DNA of 31,594 bases from a virus. Every line of letters starts with the position of its first letter. The stretch's first letter is position 1. Positions 9,033-15,909 of this stretch are shown here, piece by piece. The DNA is taken from IMG/VR virus record IMGVR_UViG_3300013122_000011, positions 1 through 31,594 of that record; one strand, written 5' to 3'. The position numbers were made by a program, and so were the translations under genes. A model generated the notes under the pieces. That model was not told the DNA's origin, searched no databases, and saw only the letters and a list, made by a program, of their open reading frames with translations.

Positions 9033-12000
9033 CTATCTCCCTTTTCTGATAACCCTTCTGACCGGAGAGTTGTGCCGGAACTTATTTGATATCCCGTTAG
9101 CTATCATCTCCTGAGCTGGACGAGTGGCAAGAAGCCGGGAAAAGCTCGGAGCATCAGTAGCACTTATCTGGAACAGGTTAGTTGTAGAACTGTTCAAAGT
9201 CGGCATAGCAACCCCTGCCCCCTTCTCCTTCATGCTTCCATACTCTCCAGCTTTCCCCTCCCGTAGCCTATTGAGCATGTTCTCGCCCATCATCTTTGTA
9301 ACTCCGGCAGGTATGACGAACTCTCCTGGCTCCATAGCTGCCAGAACACTGTCCTTCCTTCCTGGCCATACCATTCCACCATTTGCATACTTCCGTATCA
9401 TACCACCTCTGGAGAAACCACCTGACATAAACATCGCAAACATGCCAAACAACTTCTCTGCACCACCTTCTTCTCCCCCCGCACCAGCAACAGCAGGGGT
9501 TAATCCTCCCATTCCTGCCATAGACCGGAGCTGGAGAAGAATACCTTGCTCAATGGTAGTCGAAAGTACTGTGGCCTTTTTAATCGCTTCAAGATTTACT
9601 TCGGATGTGCCGCCACCAGGCTTCGGTATTCCCATCATATCGAGCAACTTCGCTCCAAATCCAAACTTACCAACTGTGTTCCAGAGGGTTGTAAATATAA
9701 GAAGTTGGGCAATGGTTTTCCCGATGGAAGACCTCATTGAGTCAAGAAACTCCTGCATAGCATCCTTAGAGTCTCCTATCCCAGTAATTAAATCGCCAAG
9801 CTTGGAGGATATATCATTCTGGATAGAATCCCCAATTTGACGTGCAATATTTTGCCAGAATGTTGGAATCTTACTTACCTCATTCCCCAACTCGGCAAAG
9901 TCAGCCTTCATACCCATCAGCTCATTCTTATACTTCTGAACATCTGCATCTGCTACCCCAAACTCCTTGGCATGTGCTATGGCAAAATCCTGCATAGCTA
10001 TCTTTTGAGCCAACCAAACAGCCTTTGCCTCTACAACCCTCTTCTGCTGGTCGAGAAGCTGATACTTATTATACTTCCCAGATTCAATCTTCATCTGGGA
10101 AAGCTCCATCTCCTTGTTTATATAATCATCATAGGACTTGAGGATTTGGGGGTTGTTGTCCATTATTGTATCAACTATCTGCTTGCTGACCTTTTGGGAT
10201 TCTATTTGTGCATTCTTTATATCCTTCCATGCCTCAGCACGTAGCTTAAGCTGCTTGAGGCTTGCCTGCTCATCGGCTGGAATTTGTCCAGATATTTCTG
10301 CCAGGAGAGCCTTCTGCTTCTCTATCTCGACATTTATCTTTTTCCTCTGGCCAATTAGGATATCAAGGCGGGCACTCTGGCCATCCTGCAGGAGGGCTAC
10401 CTCTGTCATAGTCCTGCCAATCTCTTCCTCCAGGTCCATACGCCTACGGACTTGGTCTCTATGCCTCTCTTCGATTGCTTCCAGACGCCTTGCTGCTTCC
10501 TCCCTGATTTTTGGCAAGGTTATTTTCTCAAACTCATACTGTTTCTTTAACCATTCTCCAGAATCTGTGGTTGCCAGCCTATCCTGTTCATGCTTGGCTT
10601 TTGCCAATGCCATCTCAGCGGCAGCAACTTCATTTGCCTTGGCCTTTAACTTATCATAGTTAAAGAACTCCGATGCAAACATTATATCATATTGAGACTT
10701 AGCCCTATTGAGAGATGCCTCTGCATCAATTACCGCCTGGTCTGTAGGTTGAAGAGTCTTTTCGCCAGGTTTAGGCTTCTCAGCTTCCTTTTTCTCAGCT
10801 TCCTTTTTCTGGAATAAAGCTAAATTATAAGATTTCCAAATCTCTCTAATCCTATCCTGAATTAATTTAGGAGCCTGTTCTAACTCATCAATGCCCAAAG
10901 ACTTTAAGAGCCTTTTAACAACCTGAGTTGGGTGAGTTCCTTTTTCCAAAAACCCACTGTAACCAGACTCATATGCAGCATTTATCTTATCCATAGAGTC
11001 CTGGATTGTGGAAGCGGAATCAATAAGGTTCTTTCTATAGCTTGCCCAATCATCATCTGTAAAAAATATATGTCCCTTACTAGGCCCATTCTTCCCCATC
11101 CAAGTTATAGCCTTCATCCACTCTTTAAAATTCCCTACAACCGAAAGAGCCTTGTTATCTATCTTCTCTATGGTGCTATATATTTCTTCTAACTTATCCC
11201 TCATCTCAGGCAACCCAGATGAATCAATATCTAAAAGCTTCTTTGCCTGAATGTTCAAGAACTTATCATGTATCAAGTCGGCAACCTTCTTCAATCCATC
11301 CTTTAGCTTATTGACATCACTCGTAGCAAGCCTAGTCTTAATGCCCAATTGCCCCAAATAGTTATTTAAGTCAGAAACCGCTTTCGACCTCTTCGTATCT
11401 GTCATATCATCCATATTGACCAATAAGTCTTCAACGGCAGCAGAAGTCTTTATCAGAAGCCCTTCTTGTTCGGCATATTTAGCATTTATCTCCTCAATAG
11501 AAATCTTTTCCTTTTTGAAAGCATTATAAATTCCATAGATAACAGCTATTGCTGCTAATCCCAAAGTAATCCAGCCCAATGTAGTTGTTGTAAGCCATTT
11601 TAATGCATTCCCCAAAACATAAACAGAGGAAGCGGCAGCATTAGCTGATAAGCTATAGCTTAAGAATATTATTTCTCCACGAGCCAATGCTGATGCAGTA
11701 GCCATAGCGACAGCCTTAAGCATTATAAATTTTGATGCCAGGAGAACTAAGGCAATTATAACAGATGGGATAGAAACTTTTGCCAAAAAGGTAAGAGCCT
11801 TTACAAGGCTATATATAGCATTAGACCAATTATCAAATACTTGCATTATATCAATCTTTATCTTATTCATCAGAAGGTCAAGCTTTACGGTAGCGGGTTG
11901 CATCGCTTGAGCAAACATAATCCCCAACGAGGTGGAGTGCTGAAGCCTAACCTCCATCATAGCAAATGCTTGAGAGGTCTGAGACAGGGCAGCTCCCAAC

Positions 12001-13118
12001 GACCTCCCCGACCTCATCTCTAAACCCTGGAATACATCCTGTAGCTGGAACCCTCCCTTCCTGAGCTCAACGAAGTATTTAATAATATCCTGCATGGGCT
12101 TAACATTGCCCATCTTATCGAAAAGGTTCTCTATGCTCCCCCCAGCTTCATTAATTTGCTTGGCAAGCTTCGGGGTCTTTGCTGCCAAGTTGCTGAGAAA
12201 GTTGGATAAACCCGTTCCAACCGTACTTGCCTTTACTCCAGCATTGGTCAGAACTGCTGCTGCTGCAGCTGCCTGTTCAAGATTCCACCCTGCCAGTTTA
12301 GCAGTCGGGGCAAGATAGTTAAAGGCGGTGCTTAACCCCTCTATGGTCAATTTGGAAAAGTTTGCCGCACCAGCCATTACATTTGCTATATTCCCTACCC
12401 TATCAGCTTCTATGTTCCAAACCCTCATAGCTGTCGTGACTACATTCGAGGATGCCTCGAAGGAGGTTCCGGTAGCTCTGGCCAGCAGAGCAATAGGCTT
12501 CAAGGCCAGCATAGTTTCCTTTGCATTTAAGCCAGCCTGGGCCAATACGGTCATACCTTTAGCCACTTCACTCAAGGCTATACCTGTTATCTTAGAGGTC
12601 TCATAGGCTGCATTCTTAAGTCCAACCAACTCGGACTTAGTGGCCATAACTACGCCAGCCGTAGTTCCCAGCTCTTTTTGAAATTCTTTAAAGTCGGATA
12701 TGACCGTCTTAAGCCAATTAAAGACAGCCCAAAAGGTACGCCAGACTATAAAGAACTTAACTGTCTTGGCTAGAAACTCCTCCATATTCATGGCAAATCC
12801 ACGTGAGTATTTGCTCATGTGCACTTCACTCGTATTGGCAGCTGTGGCCAGCTGTTGCATAGACTTACTGGCCCTGCCGGCAGTTTGAATTATATTTTTG
12901 TAGTAGTTATTTATATCACGCAGGTAATCACGTAACTTAGGTAGGCCACCAAGGTCAAACTTGTTAATCTTGGCGAACTCTGATACTACTTTCCGTATGT
13001 CCTCTCGGAGCTTCTTAATTTTTTCTTTAAGGGCGGCAATCTCCCGGTCAAACTGCTTACTGACCGTAGCCTTAAAGACAACTCCAAGTTCTAGATTGTT
13101 AGAGCCTCCTGCAGCCAT
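9033..13118 (-). CDS. Tail tape measure protein
   Basis: A 1361-residue protein, the longest complete gene in the window. Residues 1-90 include a coiled coil (REIAALKEKIKKLREDIRKV). Residues about 145-400 resemble the TP901-1-type tape measure core, with Ala-rich helices such as NLEQAAAAAAVLTNAGVKAS. Hydrophobic segments lie at about 436-466, 467-500 and 513-531, as expected for a protein that enters the host membrane at ejection. Residues about 780-1100 are long charged helices. The C-terminus has a Gly-rich stretch followed by a region rich in VWPGRKDSVLAAMEPGEFVI, a segment often seen near tape measure C-termini. Role: sets tail length and leaves the tail on DNA ejection. By the usual 1.5 angstrom per helical residue it predicts a tail near 200 nm. 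AAGGAGAGATTCAA precedes the ATG. Confidence 0.95.
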   Translation of the reverse strand: MAAGGSNNLELGVVFKATVSKQFDREIAALKEKIKKLREDIRKVVSEFAKINKFDLGGLPKLRDYLRDINNYYKNIIQTAGRASKSMQQLATAANTSEVHMSKYSRGFAMNMEEFLAKTVKFFIVWRTFWAVFNWLKTVISDFKEFQKELGTTAGVVMATKSELVGLKNAAYETSKITGIALSEVAKGMTVLAQAGLNAKETMLALKPIALLARATGTSFEASSNVVTTAMRVWNIEADRVGNIANVMAGAANFSKLTIEGLSTAFNYLAPTAKLAGWNLEQAAAAAAVLTNAGVKASTVGTGLSNFLSNLAAKTPKLAKQINEAGGSIENLFDKMGNVKPMQDIIKYFVELRKGGFQLQDVFQGLEMRSGRSLGAALSQTSQAFAMMEVRLQHSTSLGIMFAQAMQPATVKLDLLMNKIKIDIMQVFDNWSNAIYSLVKALTFLAKVSIPSVIIALVLLASKFIMLKAVAMATASALARGEIIFLSYSLSANAAASSVYVLGNALKWLTTTTLGWITLGLAAIAVIYGIYNAFKKEKISIEEINAKYAEQEGLLIKTSAAVEDLLVNMDDMTDTKRSKAVSDLNNYLGQLGIKTRLATSDVNKLKDGLKKVADLIHDKFLNIQAKKLLDIDSSGLPEMRDKLEEIYSTIEKIDNKALSVVGNFKEWMKAITWMGKNGPSKGHIFFTDDDWASYRKNLIDSASTIQDSMDKINAAYESGYSGFLEKGTHPTQVVKRLLKSLGIDELEQAPKLIQDRIREIWKSYNLALFQKKEAEKKEAEKPKPGEKTLQPTDQAVIDAEASLNRAKSQYDIMFASEFFNYDKLKAKANEVAAAEMALAKAKHEQDRLATTDSGEWLKKQYEFEKITLPKIREEAARRLEAIEERHRDQVRRRMDLEEEIGRTMTEVALLQDGQSARLDILIGQRKKINVEIEKQKALLAEISGQIPADEQASLKQLKLRAEAWKDIKNAQIESQKVSKQIVDTIMDNNPQILKSYDDYINKEMELSQMKIESGKYNKYQLLDQQKRVVEAKAVWLAQKIAMQDFAIAHAKEFGVADADVQKYKNELMGMKADFAELGNEVSKIPTFWQNIARQIGDSIQNDISSKLGDLITGIGDSKDAMQEFLDSMRSSIGKTIAQLLIFTTLWNTVGKFGFGAKLLDMMGIPKPGGGTSEVNLEAIKKATVLSTTIEQGILLQLRSMAGMGGLTPAVAGAGGEEGGAEKLFGMFAMFMSGGFSRGGMIRKYANGGMVWPGRKDSVLAAMEPGEFVIPAGVTKMMGENMLNRLREGKAGEYGSMKEKGAGVAMPTLNSSTTNLFQISATDAPSFSRLLATRPAQEMIANGISNKFRHNSPVRRVIRKGR

Positions 13119-13130
13119 TTGAATCTCTCC

Positions 13131-13541
13131 TTATCCAACTCCAACTTCTTTCCTTCCAAATAGATTTGAAATGCGATTCTTGTGAAAGCCCTTCATTGTC
13201 TTTGTGCGCTCTTCCTGTTCTTGTATGGAGAGATTTTTATATGCCTTTGAGAACTGAAGCTCTTTGGCCTCACCCTCGGCCTTTGTATTCTCTTTTCCCC
13301 CTAAACTTTTTGCCACTATGTCAAGTATAGCAAAGTGGCGTTCCTCGGACTGACGGTACATCATCTCAATCTGTGGAAGCGTCAGCCCTCCGTTTCGGTA
13401 ACTTCCGGTGATGGTTCGGAGGGGGATGGTGTATCGCTCACAGATGGTTGTAAGGACGTAGCCGATGGAAATGCCTTTTGTATCTTTTCCAGCAGCACCT
13501 TCCCCTCTCTCTCGAAAGGGCCAGCATAGTTGTCCTCCCAA
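13131..13541 (-). CDS. Tail assembly chaperone, frameshift extension (gpGT-like T part)
   Basis: An open frame that overlaps the end of the 13870-13382 gene in the -1 frame and continues to a stop 12 bases before the tape measure. Listed bounds are those of the open frame from its first candidate start; it probably has no independent initiation. I see no convincing ribosome site, and the first residues simply read through the other frame. It becomes protein-like after the upstream gene's end, with LRTITGSYRNGGLTLPQIE and a charged helical tail. In lambda and most siphophages the two frames before the tape measure are joined by -1 frameshifting to make gpG and gpGT chaperones, which bind the tape measure during tube assembly. 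A shift near 13484-13490 would give a fusion of about 245 residues. A canonical slippery heptamer is not present (see findings). Confidence 0.75.
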   Translation of the reverse strand: MGGQLCWPFRERGEGAAGKDTKGISIGYVLTTICERYTIPLRTITGSYRNGGLTLPQIEMMYRQSEERHFAILDIVAKSLGGKENTKAEGEAKELQFSKAYKNLSIQEQEERTKTMKGFHKNRISNLFGRKEVGVG

Positions 13542-13870
13542 ACTATGCCAACAAGTTTGAGAACTTGCTCATTTGTGATAGACCTTAAGATGATATCCAT
13601 GTCAAGCTCTTCTTCAGGGTCAACCACATAACTGATTATGTCTTTTATATTCTTAGTTATTATATCTTTGATGAAGAGAAGGACATTGATGTCTTCGATT
13701 TTATCCAGGTTACTCAAAGCCTCGGCTACAGCAGACGATACCTGAGAAAACAGCCTTTCCTGGTCGAAAAATGAGAGCGGCAGAATAGTAATATTGGTTA
13801 ATCTCTTCCGTCCTATAGCAAGGGTGCTAAGGTTAGGCTTTAATACTTGTAATTCCTCGTTGTATTCCAT
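13382..13870 (-). CDS. Tail assembly chaperone (gpG-like)
   Basis: A 162-residue acidic, helical protein directly after the tail tube gene and before the tape measure, the lambda gpG position. It begins MEYNEELQVLKPNLSTLAIG, has a helical body with many Ile/Leu/Asp/Glu, and ends in a low-complexity Ser/Pro/Thr/Glu tail (SVSDTPSPSEPSPEVTETEG). That tail is encoded where the -1 frame overlaps, so it may be constrained by the second frame more than by function. Role by context: cytoplasmic chaperone for the tape measure, absent from the finished virion. AAGGA lies 7 bases before the ATG. The gene starts just past a perfect hairpin that follows the tail tube gene, which could lower its expression relative to the tube. 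Confidence 0.85.
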   Translation of the reverse strand: MEYNEELQVLKPNLSTLAIGRKRLTNITILPLSFFDQERLFSQVSSAVAEALSNLDKIEDINVLLFIKDIITKNIKDIISYVVDPEEELDMDIILRSITNEQVLKLVGIVWEDNYAGPFEREGKVLLEKIQKAFPSATSLQPSVSDTPSPSEPSPEVTETEG

Positions 13871-13898
13871 ATTAGCTTCCTTCTTTGATAAAGCCTGC

Positions 13899-13924
13899 AG
13901 GAGAGGGGTGAAATCCCCTCTCCT
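13899..13924 (-). terminator. Perfect 10-bp hairpin after tail tube gene (attenuator or mRNA-stabilising)
   Basis: Inverted repeat AGGAGAGGGG / CCCCTCTCCT around a 6-base loop, in the 78-base gap between the tail tube stop (13949) and the chaperone start (13870). No run of U follows the stem on the minus strand, so it is not a standard intrinsic terminator. A partial terminator or a 3'-end stabiliser of the abundant tube message are both possible. A similar hairpin follows the major capsid gene. Confidence 0.45.
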
Positions 13925-13948
13925 ACGGCTATTTGTAATTTCACCGCA

Positions 13949-14542
13949 TTAAGACCAGTATATCCGTCCAAGCGGGCAAGAGTTCCATACAGAGTGACCT
14001 CCGGTTACACCAGAATCTGCACGATTGGCTTTAAATGTTACGGTAGCAGATGTATTCTCCTCCTTCTTTAGGTCAAGTTCTGTATTCGAGAGAACTTGAG
14101 CACGGGGAAAGATGACATACATGGAATCCTGATTCGGATAAGTATAATGAGCCTCCATTCGCACATAGGCTGGAAGTTCCATAGCCCCGATAGGAAGTTG
14201 CCCACTACCATCCGTCCATGGGTCTTTACCAGCTGCAATGTTCATGTTAAGCGGGTCGATTTCCTCAAACGCACACTCAAGGCTCGCATTCTCTCGAATG
14301 GGGAGCTGAGCATCCTGCAGGAGAGGGAATCCTGCTTCATGAGAGAAATACTCACGCTCAATCATAAGCTTTGTACTGGCCATAGCACCCATAGAGTTTG
14401 CTGCCTGGAGCACAGCAGTATAAGCCCCAACATACCCTGCCTGCCCACTAGTAACTGTAGACAGAGCAACACGTATCTGAGCAAGCCCCAATGCTAATCT
14501 ATTAGGGTCTTTTGTTAATGGTCCAGTCTGAGTAATAGCCAT
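13949..14542 (-). CDS. Major tail tube protein (gpV-like)
   Basis: A 197-residue protein placed between tail terminator and chaperone genes, where lambda has V. The sequence is beta-rich, with a run such as MNIAAGKDPWTDGSGQLP and later AHYTYPNQDSMYVIFPRAQV, fitting a tube protein that stacks as hexameric rings. It ends SCPLGRIYWS. A very strong ribosome site (AGAAGGAGGTGAATAAAGT then ATG) agrees with the high copy number expected. The gene is followed by a perfect GC-rich hairpin, as is the capsid gene. Identification rests mainly on position, length, expression signals and beta character. No motif is diagnostic by eye, but alternatives are poor given the order of the flanking genes. Confidence 0.8.
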   Translation of the reverse strand: MAITQTGPLTKDPNRLALGLAQIRVALSTVTSGQAGYVGAYTAVLQAANSMGAMASTKLMIEREYFSHEAGFPLLQDAQLPIRENASLECAFEEIDPLNMNIAAGKDPWTDGSGQLPIGAMELPAYVRMEAHYTYPNQDSMYVIFPRAQVLSNTELDLKKEENTSATVTFKANRADSGVTGGHSVWNSCPLGRIYWS

Positions 14543-14545
14543 ACT

Positions 14546-14833
14546 TTATTCACCTCCTTCTTTTTGGTTAAGTGCTTCTCTGCTTTTAGGCGGAACAGGA
14601 AGCATATTGAATTCATTCAAGTGATTACAGTTAACATTAATACAATACATCTGTATATCGCCATATATATGCATTCTAACTCTAGCCAAAGCATTCGGGT
14701 TATTCCTAGCCCTTCCATATTCAAATTCAAACAATCCATTCGATAGCCTTCTGAGTAACCTCTTCCCGCAACGTTCACAATACAGCCACATCACTCTTCT
14801 CTGTTTAATAGGATTTTGTTTAACATTATCCAT
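14546..14833 (-). CDS. Small Com-like zinc-ribbon protein
   Basis: A 95-residue protein with two Cys pairs: C19/C22 in LYCERCGKRLLRR and C64/C69 in QMYCINVNCNHLNEF. The layout (CxxC followed by GK and a basic/Leu stretch, then a second pair followed by polar residues) resembles Mu Com and other small phage zinc ribbons. Com in Mu is an RNA-binding activator of mom translation. No mom-like gene is visible here, so only a zinc-binding, perhaps nucleic-acid-binding, role is proposed. The gene sits between tail terminator and tail tube, a junction where lambda has no gene. The frame stays open to 14968 inside the previous gene, but ATG 14833 is preferred: AAAGGGG lies 8 bases before it and it starts 14 bases after the upstream stop. 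Confidence 0.6.
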   Translation of the reverse strand: MDNVKQNPIKQRRVMWLYCERCGKRLLRRLSNGLFEFEYGRARNNPNALARVRMHIYGDIQMYCINVNCNHLNEFNMLPVPPKSREALNQKEGGE

Positions 14834-14847
14834 AATGTTTACCCCTT

Positions 14848-15303
14848 TTAGAGTTTTGCCCCCCAAGTAGCCTGTAGGTTTATAATAGAAATATTGGTTA
14901 AATCCATTTCTTCCTCCCCCATATCTCCCGACCTTAAGTAAAAAGACACACCACCTATAGCTACCCACGGAGTAACCTCGGTGTTATAAAGAGTCACCAC
15001 CTTACGGTCTGAATCAGATGATACAAGGTAATTCATAACCTTGTCATAAAGACGGTTATTATCCCAGCCCTCAAGGTCTTTACGGGTTCTGATGAATATG
15101 ACAACATCGATTGTACTTACTCTTCCAAAGTTAGGTCTAGCAAAGTTTATAGAAACCCAGGCATCATTAGAAGTATCTGTCTCTACAAACTCAGGTATCC
15201 ATTCATCAAAAACCACTGACAGCCCTTCGATTGTTATCAAGCTGTCCTTGAAGAACTTAACCAAAGATTTCCTTAAATTGATTAACTTTAAGCTGGCATC
15301 CAT
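14848..15303 (-). CDS. Tail terminator protein (gpU-like)
   Basis: A 151-residue protein in the lambda U position, just before the tail tube region. It starts with a helix (MDASLKLINLRKSLVKFFKD) followed by alternating strands, including STIDVVIFIRTRKDLEGWDN and a final strand SIINLQATWGAKL. This helix-plus-beta outline and length match siphophage tail terminators, which cap the tube as a hexameric ring and join it to the head. The start follows the upstream stop by one base (TAAAATG), with GGAGCGGGG just upstream. The call is by context and fold outline rather than a clear motif. Confidence 0.7.
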   Translation of the reverse strand: MDASLKLINLRKSLVKFFKDSLITIEGLSVVFDEWIPEFVETDTSNDAWVSINFARPNFGRVSTIDVVIFIRTRKDLEGWDNNRLYDKVMNYLVSSDSDRKVVTLYNTEVTPWVAIGGVSFYLRSGDMGEEEMDLTNISIINLQATWGAKL

Positions 15304-15304
15304 T

Positions 15305-15907
15305 TTAGACCCCGCTCCATATATTTTTTATATCCAGAATTACTAACCGGAACATAGATTTAACCTTTGGCATAACACGGGTAAATGATGGGCCAAACAC
15401 CGGGCGGGCTTTAATTGCCTTATACCCATACTCTAATACCCTGGCATACCAAGTTCCCTTCGTACCCCGTATCCTTCTCTTTATCCCATCATAGGCCCAT
15501 TGAGTAAAAGTCCTCGCAGAGTTCTTCATTAGACCGGCCAATATTATACTTGGGTTTGCTCTTGGCCGGACTACCTGCAAATTCTTGAGCACAGAGCCAG
15601 TCAGCTGCCATATAGAAAGACCAAATGCACTGGTAACTTTCCTCTTCCAATCTAAATAGGTCTGAGTAAGATGCCTTACCTTTCCTCCTTGAGTGGATAT
15701 TTTACGGGAAGAGCCTGAATAACTAATAATATTAGACATACCACGGCCAACAGTAATTGATGCCTCGACCTCCTCTATGTACATATGGCCAGCCCTTCTT
15801 AATTCGCCTCTCTCGCTGTAGACAGCAGTCTGAACCCGCTTACTTATCTGAGTGAGACGGGAGAATATCCGGTCAACATCCTTCTTCTCAAGGGATATAT
15901 CTATCAT
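15305..15907 (-). CDS. Minor tail / neck protein (gpZ or HK97 gp10-like)
   Basis: A 200-residue basic protein between the head-closure and tail-terminator genes, the lambda Z position. The N-terminus is an amphipathic helix (SLEKKDVDRIFSRLTQISKR). The middle is rich in Arg/Lys, and the C-terminal part contains KARPVFGPSFTRVMPK. An ARPF/ARPV-type motif near the C-terminus is characteristic of the HK97 gp10 / gpZ minor tail families. Role: links the tail completion complex and is needed for productive head-tail joining in lambda. It lies directly after the GT4-GT9 fusion gene with a 2-base gap, so both are on one message. Length is close to lambda gpZ (192). Confidence 0.75.
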   Translation of the reverse strand: MIDISLEKKDVDRIFSRLTQISKRVQTAVYSERGELRRAGHMYIEEVEASITVGRGMSNIISYSGSSRKISTQGGKVRHLTQTYLDWKRKVTSAFGLSIWQLTGSVLKNLQVVRPRANPSIILAGLMKNSARTFTQWAYDGIKRRIRGTKGTWYARVLEYGYKAIKARPVFGPSFTRVMPKVKSMFRLVILDIKNIWSGV

Positions 15908-15909
15908 TT

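Noticed and set aside
9124-9840. Long plus-strand open frames opposite the tape measure, also 10138-10659 and 4887-5363
   Set aside because: They lie wholly inside strong minus-strand genes, lack convincing ribosome sites and have no recognisable protein character.
13412-13425. C-rich run in the chaperone overlap as a slippery site
   Set aside because: Reading in the first frame is TCC CCC TCC; a -1 shift gives mismatches in either the P or A site, so it is no better than the GGAAAAG candidate.
14546-14968. Com-mom DNA modification module
   Set aside because: Only a Com-like zinc ribbon is present; no mom-type enzyme is found in the window.
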